From positions 124,001-188,000 of the forward strand of contig CANRJY010000002.1 of assembly GCA_947631085.1 (NCBI GenBank): a stretch of DNA of 64,000 bases, read 5' to 3'. The position numbers and the translations under genes are program-made. This DNA comes from an uncultured Clostridia bacterium. Lineage in GTDB: Bacteria > Bacillota > Clostridia > UBA1381. The notes under the pieces were generated by a model that was given only the letters and a program-made list of their open reading frames with translations, did no database searches and was not told the origin of the DNA. This document shows positions 44,259 to 52,410 of the stretch, one piece after another. Position 1 is the stretch's first letter. Each line of letters starts with the position of its first letter.

Positions 44259-44309
44259 TCAGCTTAGTAGAAGTAATAGCATATTATTGTTAAATACCGC
44301 TTTTTTCAT
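44259..44309 (-). CDS. leuL: Leucine leader peptide (attenuation control of leuA)
   Basis: 16 codons, too short for the ORF track: MKKAVFNNNMLLLLLS. Five consecutive leucine codons (CTA TTA CTT CTA CTA) lie just before the stop. When charged tRNA-Leu is scarce, the ribosome stalls there, the alternative RNA fold forms and the terminator at 44172-44202 does not. An AGAGG ribosome site precedes the ATG and a TTGACA-N17-TAGAAT promoter lies upstream. Confidence 0.9.
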   Translation of the reverse strand: MKKAVFNNNMLLLLLS

Positions 44310-44338
44310 AGTACTCTACCTCTTTCCGTGTTGAATAT

Positions 44339-44367
44339 ATTCTACAATAAATTCCTCAATATGTCAA
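44339..44367 (-). promoter_or_regulatory. Promoter of leuL-leuA
   Basis: TTGACA, 17 bases, TAGAAT on the minus strand, about 30 bases before the leader peptide. Confidence 0.85.
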
Positions 44368-44406
44368 TATCTTTTTTTCGAAAAATTGAAAATTTTTTGT
44401 CAATCT

Positions 44407-45456
44407 CTAATCCCCGAACGTATCCGCTATGCAGAAGAACGGCGTATAACCCATTTTATTTTCATAATCGAATTGCAGCGCTCTTATAACTCTGTCGGCG
44501 CGATCCTCCTCAACCACCGCTATTATGCCGTTTTTCCATGCCCGCGCGCATTTTACGCCTGTGTATTCCATAATTTTATCCGCCATAAAAAGCTGTTCGC
44601 GGTTAAGTCCCCACAGCCGTTTCAGCGATTGCTGCGACGCGTTTATCACTTTGAAAAGCGCGTCCGTTCCGTACCGTTTAAGTCCCTCGACGGCCGCGTC
44701 TATGCGGTCGTTCTCGTCAACGATATGCATGAGTCTCATAAACTGCACCTTGTCCTTTATAAACCGCCGAAGCACCTCGACCTGTTCCCTTGTCACTTCC
44801 GAAAACGACGTGATATGCGGATATACCGCGCGCACGCTTTCAAGCAGGGCGGCAGCCTCCGCCGAGCGTGAACGCGCTTTTTTCCTGCCTTGAACTGACA
44901 ATAATTTAAATCCCGTCAGCGGAAGCGGCACTCGCTCGGCTGTAACTCCGGACGTGTCGGTACACCAGCCCTTTTTATTCGCGAACAGCGACGCGTACGC
45001 GGACGGGTTTTCCCCGCCGGCGCAAAGCTCGGGCAGGTTTTCACATTCCATATCGTTGATTTTAAGAACCGCTCCAACCACCGCCGCTCTGTATTCACGC
45101 TCTGAATCGAAAAAGTCGGGTATGGATGAGCACGCCAAAAGCTCCGCGCCGGAAATCCCCATCGGAGCAAGACGCGAAATCGCCTGTAATGTGCGGTTTT
45201 TCGCAGGAAACGGGCTCAGAAGATGATGCGAGCGGCAGTTATTGCTGTCGCTGTCCTCAAGCTTTATTATATCGCCCCCGACCGCTCTGCCGCAGACCTG
45301 CACGCACATGGAAAGCGAACAGTTGAGCGAGCGGCTCTTCGGTATGTCAACGTCGCCGAGCAGGCTGCATAAGAGTCCCGACCGAAAAAAGCACAGATAC
45401 GAGGCTGATTCGCTGTACCGTCTGTAAAAATCTGTTTTCAGCTCTGTTAAATTCAA
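44407..45456 (-). CDS. Galactokinase-like GHMP protein with degenerate active site
   Basis: 349 residues from a TTG start; the ORF track gives 374. The ATG at 45477 lacks a ribosome site, whereas TTG 45456 sits 7 bases after AAGGAG. The C-terminal half resembles galactokinases (VQFMRLMHIVDENDRIDAAVEG, LFKVINASQQSLKRL). But the galactose/ATP motif PGRVNLIGEHTDY is replaced by LLCSLLGDVDIPKSRSLNC and the GLSSSA phosphate loop is reduced to PMGISGAELLACSS. It is therefore probably not an active kinase and may be a regulator (like Gal3-type paralogs) or a decaying gene; the frame is intact, which favours selection. No sugar genes adjoin it. Confidence 0.6.
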   Translation of the reverse strand: MNLTELKTDFYRRYSESASYLCFFRSGLLCSLLGDVDIPKSRSLNCSLSMCVQVCGRAVGGDIIKLEDSDSNNCRSHHLLSPFPAKNRTLQAISRLAPMGISGAELLACSSIPDFFDSEREYRAAVVGAVLKINDMECENLPELCAGGENPSAYASLFANKKGWCTDTSGVTAERVPLPLTGFKLLSVQGRKKARSRSAEAAALLESVRAVYPHITSFSEVTREQVEVLRRFIKDKVQFMRLMHIVDENDRIDAAVEGLKRYGTDALFKVINASQQSLKRLWGLNREQLFMADKIMEYTGVKCARAWKNGIIAVVEEDRADRVIRALQFDYENKMGYTPFFCIADTFGD

Positions 45457-45535
45457 AAAATCACTCCTTTTTCTCATTATTTCCAAATACCGCGGATTAA
45501 TGCGGAGAGCGCGGAAATATATATTTCCCAAACAC

Positions 45536-45564
45536 TGGACAAATTCACGGCAAAATGTTATAAT
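45536..45564 (+). promoter_or_regulatory. Promoter of the DUF445 gene
   Basis: TGGACA, 17 bases, TATAAT. The conserved leader motif begins 9 bases after the -10 box. Confidence 0.78.
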
Positions 45565-45572
45565 AACCTCAC

Positions 45573-45621
45573 GGCGTTACCAAAAGCAAAGCTTTTGACG
45601 CCTGAGAGAACATTGTATCAT
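45573..45621 (+). ncRNA. Conserved leader RNA motif, copy 1
   Basis: GGCGT...ACGCC outer stem, TACC internal loop, inner stem AAAAGC/GCTTTT with an AAA loop, then GAGAACATTGTAT. The same arrangement occurs at 61579. Here a second hairpin (ATCATAAC...GTTATGAT) follows. The motif starts at the predicted start of transcription of the DUF445 gene. It was not matched by eye to any riboswitch class I know. It could be a riboswitch, a protein-binding leader or an mRNA-stabilising 5' structure. Confidence 0.65.
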
Positions 45622-45712
45622 AACGCTGCGGCGACGCTGCCGCCTTGCAGTTATGATATAATATTCAAAATGAGACAATATTAGAGAAAATTTTTGAGAA
45701 AAGGTGTTATAT

Positions 45713-46609
45713 ATGAATTTTTCATTTCTTATACCGCCTCTGATCGGCGGAGTTATAGGCTATATCACAAACGCCGTGGCGATTAAAATGCTGTTCAGGC
45801 CTCGCCGCGCCGTTTATATCGGCAAGCATCGGCTTCCTTTTACGCCCGGACTTATCCCGCGCGAGAAGGCGCGTGTGGCGAGATCCGTCGGAAATGTGAT
45901 AAGCACTCAGCTTCTTAATACCGAGACTTTAGCCGCTGTTCTGACGTCGGAAAATACTACTTCAAAAATAAGAAACGGCATAAAGGAATTTGTGGAGAAA
46001 AATAAAGATAATAATACCTCTCTCGGGAACGCCATGCTTTGGTTCATGTCCGAGAGCGACGCGGACGCCGTTACTTCAAAAGTCCAAAACGAGGCGGCGC
46101 GGTTTATTTACAATAAAATCACGGGAACACAGGCGCGCGAAGCAATCTCCTCGGGCATATCGAATCTTATAAAGAAAAAGATGGGCTCGATAGGGCTCGG
46201 AGTGCTCGATAAGCTGTTCGATCCCATCGCGCGCGGAATCGGCAGCGCGGTCAACGACGCTATTTACGAAAACGGATACGAGATCGTCGAAGAGCTTATT
46301 TCGTCGGAAACCGATAAGCTGAAAAAGCTGAAAATATGCGATGTGATCGATATGAATAAGGACAAAATGTCGTCGATCGCGGATTTTGTTATGAATATTT
46401 ATATGCGCGTTATCAGAGAACGGCTCGGACAGATACTTGAGAGCATAGATATAGCCAAGATCGTCGAGGACCGCATAGCCTCGTTCGACGTTATTCAGCT
46501 TGAAAATATGATTTTCGGAATCATGAAAAAGGAATTAAACGCAATCGTATATTTGGGGGCGCTGCTGGGCTTTATTATGGGCTGGCTCAATCTTCTTGTT
46601 AAATTCTGA
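45713..46609 (+). CDS. DUF445 family membrane protein
   Basis: 298 residues. An N-terminal membrane segment and the family signature IPPLIGGVIGYITNAVAIKMLFRP, then LPFTPGLIPREKARVARSVG, a long helical middle and a C-terminal membrane segment (IVYLGALLGFIMGWLNLLVKF). The function is unknown; the topology suggests a protein anchored at both ends, with the middle on one side of the membrane. The ORF track uses a GTG three codons upstream; the ATG at 45713 is better spaced from AAAGG. The long leader (about 140 bases) carries the conserved RNA motif. Confidence 0.9.
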   Translation: MNFSFLIPPLIGGVIGYITNAVAIKMLFRPRRAVYIGKHRLPFTPGLIPREKARVARSVGNVISTQLLNTETLAAVLTSENTTSKIRNGIKEFVEKNKDNNTSLGNAMLWFMSESDADAVTSKVQNEAARFIYNKITGTQAREAISSGISNLIKKKMGSIGLGVLDKLFDPIARGIGSAVNDAIYENGYEIVEELISSETDKLKKLKICDVIDMNKDKMSSIADFVMNIYMRVIRERLGQILESIDIAKIVEDRIASFDVIQLENMIFGIMKKELNAIVYLGALLGFIMGWLNLLVKF

Positions 46610-46611
46610 TA

Positions 46612-46637
46612 AAAAAGGACGCCGCGGCGTCCTTTTT
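46612..46637. terminator. Bidirectional terminator
   Basis: AAAAAGGACGCCG and CGGCGTCCTTTTT are perfectly complementary with no loop spare, so the closing loop comes from the GC centre. Shared by the DUF445 and carbonic anhydrase genes. Confidence 0.9.
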
Positions 46638-46639
46638 AC

Positions 46640-47206
46640 CTATATAAATTCCACTTTGCCGTCATCGACATGATATATGGCGCCGAGCACCTTAGGCGCG
46701 TCCTCTCCCCCGCCGAATATGTTCAGGCTTTCTTTTATTATTCTGACGCTTTGCTCCACGTTCAGCCGGCACGCTTTGTAACCGTCGGTTTCGCCTGCCG
46801 CGGCGCGGAGAATTTCATCGGTTATGAATTTGATATACCCGTCCGGATCGTGATTTACAGCCGCGTCAACCGCCCCGCAGCATGTGTGTCCCAGCACCAC
46901 AACAAGTCTGCATCCCAAATGCTCGAGGGCGTATTCCACGCTTCCTATTTGGTGCTTATCCATTACGTTGCCGGCAACGCGTATCACAAACAGCTCGCCT
47001 ATTCCCGCCATAAATATACTTTCCGGAATCACTCTCGAATCGGAGCAGGAAATTATTACCGCATACGGCGACTGCCCCTCTCTGTATGTTTTTTCCCTTA
47101 CGGCAGGCGAGATATCACCCGTGCATATGAGCGCGTCCATATACGCGGCATTCCCCGCTTTGAGCTTTTCCAGCGCCGCATCCGCCGATATTGCGTTATT
47201 GTGCAT
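46640..47206 (-). CDS. Beta-class carbonic anhydrase
   Basis: 188 residues. It interconverts CO2 and bicarbonate. Zinc ligands and the catalytic dyad are in ISCSDSRVIPE (Cys, Asp-Arg) and VLGHTCCGAV (His, Cys). VIRVAGN and GSVEYALEHLGC are also typical. No signal peptide, so cytoplasmic. Bicarbonate supply for carboxylation reactions is the usual role in anaerobes. It is divergent from the ABC exporter genes and has a perfect consensus promoter. Confidence 0.95.
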   Translation of the reverse strand: MHNNAISADAALEKLKAGNAAYMDALICTGDISPAVREKTYREGQSPYAVIISCSDSRVIPESIFMAGIGELFVIRVAGNVMDKHQIGSVEYALEHLGCRLVVVLGHTCCGAVDAAVNHDPDGYIKFITDEILRAAAGETDGYKACRLNVEQSVRIIKESLNIFGGGEDAPKVLGAIYHVDDGKVEFI

Positions 47207-47240
47207 AGCTTTATCCTCCCGTCTGATTTATGCTGTAAAA

Positions 47241-47269
47241 ATTATATATTTTTTTACGGAGTCTGTCAA
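47241..47269 (-). promoter_or_regulatory. Promoter of the carbonic anhydrase gene
   Basis: TTGACA, 17 bases, TATAAT on the minus strand, a perfect consensus. Confidence 0.88.
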
Positions 47270-47311
47270 CTTTGTTTTGCAAAATTCCGTATAAAACCTT
47301 GCGCCGAAATA

Positions 47312-47340
47312 TTGACTGCATTTTAAAAATGTATTAAAAT
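47312..47340 (+). promoter_or_regulatory. Promoter of the ABC exporter pair
   Basis: TTGACT, 17 bases, TAAAAT, about 35 bases before the TTG start of the first exporter gene. Confidence 0.78.
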
Positions 47341-47375
47341 AGTAATGTAAAACCGCAAAAAAGGAGGGAAACGCG

Positions 47376-49073
47376 TTGAAATGGTTTATTTCGTATGTAA
47401 AGCCGTATAAGCTCAGGATCGCGCTGGAGCTTATCATTAAAACCATAGCCACCACTATGGATCTGTGCATACCGTGGATACTCGGGCATATCATCGACGT
47501 TGTTATCCCCTCCGAAAATACAGCGTTTATCGCGATTTGGGGCGCGCTGATGATAGTTTGCTCGTTTGTGTGCGTCGCGGGGAACATATCGGCGAACAGG
47601 CTCGCCTCGTCGATCGCGCGCGATACGACAATGAACGTGCGCCACGATTTATTTGAAAAAATCATGTCGCTTTCGTCTCAGCGTACGGATTATTTTACAG
47701 TTCCCTCGCTCGTTTCGAGAATTACCACCGATACATATAACCTAAACAGCATGACGGGAATGCTTCTGCGTCTCGGCATACGCGCGCCGATACTGCTATT
47801 CGGCGGTATGATAATAACGCTTTCAATGGACGTGCCGCTCGCGCTTATATGGATAGCGGTTCTGCCGCTCGCGATAGGCGTGTTCACCGCCGTTTCCATG
47901 CACGGCGTACCGCTTTTCTCAAGACTGCAAAAATCAATCGACGAGATGGTTCAGGTAATACGCGAAAACATCTCCGGAGTGCGCGTGATAAAGGCTCTTT
48001 CAAAAACCGAATACGAAAAGGAGCGCTTTTCGCGGGTGAACGAGCGCGTTTCGGTCAACGAGGAAAAGGCGAACGTAGCGATGAGCCTTACAAATCCGAC
48101 GATAAATATGCTTTTAAATCTCGCGCTGTCAATAGTTATTTTTATCGGCGCGTACAGAGTGAGCGCGGGGCAGACGGGAGTGGGGACTATCGTCGCGTTT
48201 ACCTCGTATTTTACTGTTATTCTGAACGCCGTAATGGGCATTACGCGAATTTTCGTGGTAGTGTCGCGCGCCGCCGCCTCGTCCAAGCGAATAAGCGAGG
48301 TGCTCTATGACGCGAAGGATTTGGAAAGAGTCGATACGGACAATACCTGTGATGATTTTATAAAATTCGATAACGTCAGCTTTTCGTACAACAAAAAGAA
48401 AAACAATCTCAGCAATATTTCGTTTGCCATGAAAAAGGGCGAATCTCTCGGCATAATCGGCGCGACGGGCTCGGGGAAAACGACGCTTATAAATCTTTTG
48501 ATGCGCTTTTACGACGCGGACAGCGGGAATGTGTACATAGACGGCAGGGACATACGCTCCTACGACAACGAGGTTCTCAGAAAGAAATTCGGCGTTGTGT
48601 TCCAAAACGACATAATTTTTGCCGACAGCGTGAGAAACAACGTCGATTTCGGGCGAAATTTGAGCGAAAAAGACATAATTTCCGCGTTAAAAAGCGCGCA
48701 GGCTTACGATTTTGTAAGCAATCTACGCGGCGGGCTTGACACAGTTTTAAACCCGAAGGGCAACGACCTTTCCGGCGGACAGAAACAGCGGCTCCTGATT
48801 GCCCGAGCGCTCGCGGCGAAGCCGGATATACTGGTGCTCGACGATTCCTCGTCCGCACTCGACTACAAAACCGACGCGGCGTTCAGGGAAGCGCTCAAGA
48901 AAAATTACGGCAATTCCACGGTTATAATAGCACAGCGAATAAGCTCGGTCAAGGATTCGGACAATATAATTTTTCTCGACAACGGCGAGATCGAGGGCAT
49001 GGGCAAGCATGAGGATTTAATGCGAAATTGCGCGATGTATAAGGAAACGGCGGATTTGCAGATGGGAGTGTGA
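47376..49073 (+). CDS. ABC exporter half-transporter with degenerate ATP site
   Basis: 565 residues: six membrane segments (1-310) then a nucleotide-binding domain. Walker A GATGSGKTT, signature DLSGGQKQRLL, Walker B ILVLDDSSSALD and an H-loop position filled by Gln (IIAQRISS). The catalytic Glu after Walker B is Asp and the H-loop His is lost, so this half cannot hydrolyse ATP normally. It starts at TTG 47376, seven bases after an AAGGAGGG site. It lies three bases from its partner gene, whose site is complete, the arrangement of heterodimeric exporters such as BmrCD or TM287/288. Substrate unknown; drug or lipid-like compounds are usual. Confidence 0.93.
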   Translation: MKWFISYVKPYKLRIALELIIKTIATTMDLCIPWILGHIIDVVIPSENTAFIAIWGALMIVCSFVCVAGNISANRLASSIARDTTMNVRHDLFEKIMSLSSQRTDYFTVPSLVSRITTDTYNLNSMTGMLLRLGIRAPILLFGGMIITLSMDVPLALIWIAVLPLAIGVFTAVSMHGVPLFSRLQKSIDEMVQVIRENISGVRVIKALSKTEYEKERFSRVNERVSVNEEKANVAMSLTNPTINMLLNLALSIVIFIGAYRVSAGQTGVGTIVAFTSYFTVILNAVMGITRIFVVVSRAAASSKRISEVLYDAKDLERVDTDNTCDDFIKFDNVSFSYNKKKNNLSNISFAMKKGESLGIIGATGSGKTTLINLLMRFYDADSGNVYIDGRDIRSYDNEVLRKKFGVVFQNDIIFADSVRNNVDFGRNLSEKDIISALKSAQAYDFVSNLRGGLDTVLNPKGNDLSGGQKQRLLIARALAAKPDILVLDDSSSALDYKTDAAFREALKKNYGNSTVIIAQRISSVKDSDNIIFLDNGEIEGMGKHEDLMRNCAMYKETADLQMGV

Positions 49074-49076
49074 GAA

Positions 49077-50846
49077 ATGGCGCGGCGCGGACTAAGTGAC
49101 AAAACTGATAAACCTAAGGATATAAAATACGTTTTAAAGCGCTTATGGGGCTATCTTATGCAGTATAAGCTTTGGCTTCTCGCGGCTCTCGTTCTGACGG
49201 GCGCGGGGAATGTTTGCGCGCTTATCGGACCGAGCTTGTCGGGGCGGGCGATCGACGCTATTCATCTCGAAGGGACGGATTTTAAAGAGGTCGGATTTTA
49301 TGTTGTGCTGATGATAATTTTGTATATTCTCTCGTCGGTGCTGTCGTATCTTTTATCGGTGCTGATGATCCATGTGACGCGAAAAATCGTGTTCGCGATG
49401 CGGCGGGACGCTTTTAACAGTCTCGCGTCTCTGCCGGTGAATTATTTCGACTCGAATTACGCGGGCAATATTATAAGTAAGCTCTCATACGATATAGACA
49501 CGGTCAACACGTCGCTCTCGTCCGATTTGGTGCAGATTTTCGCGAGCGCCATAACTATCATCGGAGCATTTGTGATGATGGTCGTGATATCGCCGGTGCT
49601 CGTTACGATTTTCCTTGTGACTATTCCTCTTTCGATATTCGTCACAAGCTATATCGCGAAAAAGGTTCACCCGCTTTTTAAAAAGCGCTCGGCGGCTCTG
49701 GGCGATTTGAACGGCTACGCCGAGGAAATGATCACGGGGCAGAAAACTATCCGCGCGTATTCGGGTGAGGAAAATATAATCGGCAAATTCGACGAGAAAA
49801 ACGAATACGCGTGCCGCTCGTTTTACAACGCCGAGTATTACGGCAGTATGTCGGGGCCGTCAATGGGATTTATAAACAATCTGTCGCTGTCGCTTATAAG
49901 CATTTTCGGCGCTGTTCTGTATCTTTTCGGGAATATCAGTATCGGCTCGATCTCGTCCTTCGTGCTGTATTCGCGCAAATTCGCCGGACCTATTAACGAG
50001 CTTGCGAACATCATAAACGAGCTTCAGTCCTCGTGCGCGGCGGCGGAGCGCGTGTTCAAGCTGATCGACGAGGAAAAGGAAAACGCGCGCGACGTAATTG
50101 ACAAAACGGCTGTGATAAACAACACGGACGTGAGCCTTGAGCACGTTAAATTTGGCTATATCCCAGGCAGGACGGTAATCCACGATTTGAGCCTTGAGGT
50201 AAACGAGGGCGCGCTTATCGCTATAACCGGCCCGACGGGAGCGGGCAAAACGACGCTTATAAATCTTTTGATGCGCTTCTACGACGCTGACAGCGGCAGT
50301 ATAAAAATCGACGGCGTGAGCATAAAATCAATCAGCCGCGAGGATCTGCGCCGCCTTTACGCTATGGTTCTGCAGGACACTTGGCTTTTTAACGGCACGG
50401 TCTACGAGAACATAGCCTACGCGAAGCCCGACGCGTCGAAGGAGGAGGTGATCGCGGCTGCGAAGGCGGCGAAAATACACGAGTTCATAGTGCGCCTTCC
50501 CGACGGCTACGACACGGTTTTGAGCGAAAACGGAATAAATATTTCGAAGGGACAAAAACAGCTTCTGACGATAGCGCGCGCTATGCTCTGCGACGCGAGA
50601 ATGCTGATACTCGACGAGGCGACCTCGAACGTAGATACGCGCACGGAGCAGTACATATCAAACGCGATGCGCTCTCTTATGAGCGACAAAACGTGCTTCG
50701 TTATCGCGCACAGGCTTTCCACTATACGCAACGCCGATATGATACTCGTCGTGAACGACGGCGACATAACCGAAACCGGCACGCATGACGAGCTGATGGC
50801 GAAAAAAGGCGCGTATTACAATATGTATATGTCCCAATACAGATAA
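49077..50846 (+). CDS. ABC exporter half-transporter with complete ATP site
   Basis: 589 residues: membrane domain then nucleotide-binding domain. Walker A GPTGAGKTT, Walker B LILDEATSNVD with the catalytic Glu, and H-loop FVIAHRLSTI are intact, but the signature is ISKGQKQLL instead of LSGGQ. That deviation pairs with the faulty Walker B region of the first gene to form the degenerate site of a heterodimer, while this protein's Walker motifs face the partner's LSGGQ in the active site. The ATG follows the first gene by three bases. Charged N-terminal extension of about 20 residues. Confidence 0.94.
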   Translation: MARRGLSDKTDKPKDIKYVLKRLWGYLMQYKLWLLAALVLTGAGNVCALIGPSLSGRAIDAIHLEGTDFKEVGFYVVLMIILYILSSVLSYLLSVLMIHVTRKIVFAMRRDAFNSLASLPVNYFDSNYAGNIISKLSYDIDTVNTSLSSDLVQIFASAITIIGAFVMMVVISPVLVTIFLVTIPLSIFVTSYIAKKVHPLFKKRSAALGDLNGYAEEMITGQKTIRAYSGEENIIGKFDEKNEYACRSFYNAEYYGSMSGPSMGFINNLSLSLISIFGAVLYLFGNISIGSISSFVLYSRKFAGPINELANIINELQSSCAAAERVFKLIDEEKENARDVIDKTAVINNTDVSLEHVKFGYIPGRTVIHDLSLEVNEGALIAITGPTGAGKTTLINLLMRFYDADSGSIKIDGVSIKSISREDLRRLYAMVLQDTWLFNGTVYENIAYAKPDASKEEVIAAAKAAKIHEFIVRLPDGYDTVLSENGINISKGQKQLLTIARAMLCDARMLILDEATSNVDTRTEQYISNAMRSLMSDKTCFVIAHRLSTIRNADMILVVNDGDITETGTHDELMAKKGAYYNMYMSQYR

Positions 50847-50867
50847 TCATTCTGTGAAATAAATGAT

Positions 50868-50887
50868 ATGCGCCGTAACCGGCGCAT
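50868..50887 (+). terminator. Hairpin after the exporter genes (weak terminator)
   Basis: ATGCGCCG and CGGCGCAT arms with a 4-base loop, 21 bases after the stop. No T-run follows, so it may only stabilise the mRNA end. Confidence 0.35.
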
Positions 50888-50949
50888 TGAAGATTACGGC
50901 GTTGTGATATATGACCGCCATTCGGCAAATTATGAAAGGATACATAATA

Positions 50950-51753
50950 ATGAATATAAATAATATTGTTGATATCGCGGTATTTGCCGGACAATCCAAT
51001 ATGTCCGGACGCGGAAACGCGGCGGAAGCGCCATACTGCGGCACGGACGCGGGATTGGAGTATAAAGCTGTCAGCAATCCCGCCGCGCTCGTACCCATAA
51101 CCGAGCCCTTCGGACTCAACGAGGATAAAGCGGGCGCTATCGACGACCGAGACGGCAGCGGCGGCACAAAACGGCGCGGAAGTCTTGTGTCATGCGCCGT
51201 TAACGAATACTACAGGCTGACAAAAAGGCAAACTGTGGCTGTGTCCGCATCAGTCGGCGGCACGTCTACAGAGGAATGGAAAAAATATTATATCAGCGAC
51301 GCCGCTGCGCGGCTCGATATGGCGGTAAGCTTTTTAAACAGCATAAATGTGAGCATAGGTCATATATTCGTGGTATGGTGTCAAGGCGAAACCGACGGCG
51401 ACTTAAACGTCTCTGCTGACAGGTATATAAAAAATACGATCGAGCTGTTTGAAGAATTAAAAAAACACGGCGCGGAAAAATGTTTCCTGATACAAACCGG
51501 TCATTTCAACTATATAGATTATCCCGACAGCGGCGTAGGCATCTCCGCCCTTGAGCACGACCGTCGCTACGGCGTAATTCGCGCCGCGCAGGAGGAATTG
51601 TGCGCGTGTAATAAGGATTTTATCCTTGCCGGCAGCTTTAAGGGACATATAAAAAATATGATCGACGAGTTTCATTATAACCAAACCGCATATAATGAGG
51701 TGGGTAAAAACGCGGGCAGGATCATCGCGGAATTTGTTAACGGCAGCGGCTGA
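50950..51753 (+). CDS. SGNH/sialate O-acetylesterase-like carbohydrate esterase
   Basis: 267 residues. Block I is VFAGQSNMSGRG (nucleophile Ser in GQSN), the middle block is VVWCQGETDGDL and the C-terminal block is MIDEFHYNQTAYNEVG with the catalytic Asp and His. This pattern fits the SASA/CE6-type esterases that remove acetyl groups from xylan, pectin or sialic acid. There is no signal peptide, so it probably acts inside the cell on imported oligosaccharides. The ORF track begins 13 codons earlier; the ATG at 50950 has an AAAGGA site and directly precedes the domain. Confidence 0.85.
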   Translation: MNINNIVDIAVFAGQSNMSGRGNAAEAPYCGTDAGLEYKAVSNPAALVPITEPFGLNEDKAGAIDDRDGSGGTKRRGSLVSCAVNEYYRLTKRQTVAVSASVGGTSTEEWKKYYISDAAARLDMAVSFLNSINVSIGHIFVVWCQGETDGDLNVSADRYIKNTIELFEELKKHGAEKCFLIQTGHFNYIDYPDSGVGISALEHDRRYGVIRAAQEELCACNKDFILAGSFKGHIKNMIDEFHYNQTAYNEVGKNAGRIIAEFVNGSG

Positions 51754-51764
51754 TTACCGCTGCC
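51742..51764. terminator. Hairpin at the end of the esterase gene
   Basis: GGCAGCGG and CCGCTGCC, perfect 8-base arms spanning the stop codon. No T-run on either strand, so a terminator call is tentative. Confidence 0.4.
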
Positions 51765-51782
51765 GCAGGTACATGGCAAAAT

Positions 51783-52193
51783 TCATATTTTTTCAATTAC
51801 ATATTTCATTACAAAGAAGTTTAACACCATCGTAATCGGCGTTACAAAAATTTTTGAAATAAGCGTTGAAAATCTTTGAACGAGCTCTATGGATATATTC
51901 GTTATAATTACATTGTTTATTACGCCCAAAAGCTTTGATACAAAGAAAATCAACACGCATTGATATAACAGGTAGATTACATATTTCCACTTTAACGGGA
52001 TTTTGCTGTTATTTTTAAATACCTTGCGCGTCGCGAATATAAAAACAAACGTGACCCCGACCCAAGAGCTGATTATGTTGTTTAATACAATATTATCCGA
52101 TACAAAACCCAATATTGTATATATACAAAAATCCATTATCCATCCTATACCGCTCAATCCCACAAATTTAACGGCCTGCATCAATAAATTCTT
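51783..52193 (-). CDS. GtrA-like membrane protein
   Basis: 136 residues with four membrane segments (FVGLSGIGWIMDFCIYTIL; IISSWVGVTFVFIFATRKVF; YVIYLLYQCVLIFFVS; ITMVLNFFVMKYVI). The GtrA family is linked to moving lipid-linked sugars or to glycosylation of surface polymers. The ORF track start is a TTG at 52238; the internal TTG at 52193 is preferred because AAAGGA lies nine bases upstream and it matches the usual GtrA N-terminus. No glycosyltransferase gene adjoins it here. Confidence 0.82.
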   Translation of the reverse strand, partial: KNLLMQAVKFVGLSGIGWIMDFCIYTILGFVSDNIVLNNIISSWVGVTFVFIFATRKVFKNNSKIPLKWKYVIYLLYQCVLIFFVSKLLGVINNVIITNISIELVQRFSTLISKIFVTPITMVLNFFVMKYVIEKI

Positions 52194-52347
52194 CAATGTT
52201 ATACTTCCTTTATCTTTATTTTCCTTACAATAATTCAACCGTACCGCATATTGAACGGCGGAATTTTTAATTTCATAATTAATTATACTACCATATTCAT
52301 ATCAAATTGTCAATATAAATCGAATCGTACACAGATAATCAATTATA

Positions 52348-52376
52348 TGGACAAACGGGAAAAGCTGTGATACAAT
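52348..52376 (+). promoter_or_regulatory. Promoter of the glycosidase-like gene
   Basis: TGGACA, 17 bases, TACAAT, about 35 bases before the ATG at 52411. Confidence 0.7.
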
Positions 52377-52410
52377 AAGTATATAATTACAATATCAAGG
52401 AGGAAAAAAT

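Noticed and set aside
51836-51870. GGCGTTAC sequence resembling the leader RNA motif
   Set aside because: It lies antisense inside the GtrA gene, lacks the inner stem and the GAGAACATTGTAT tail, and has no promoter next to it.
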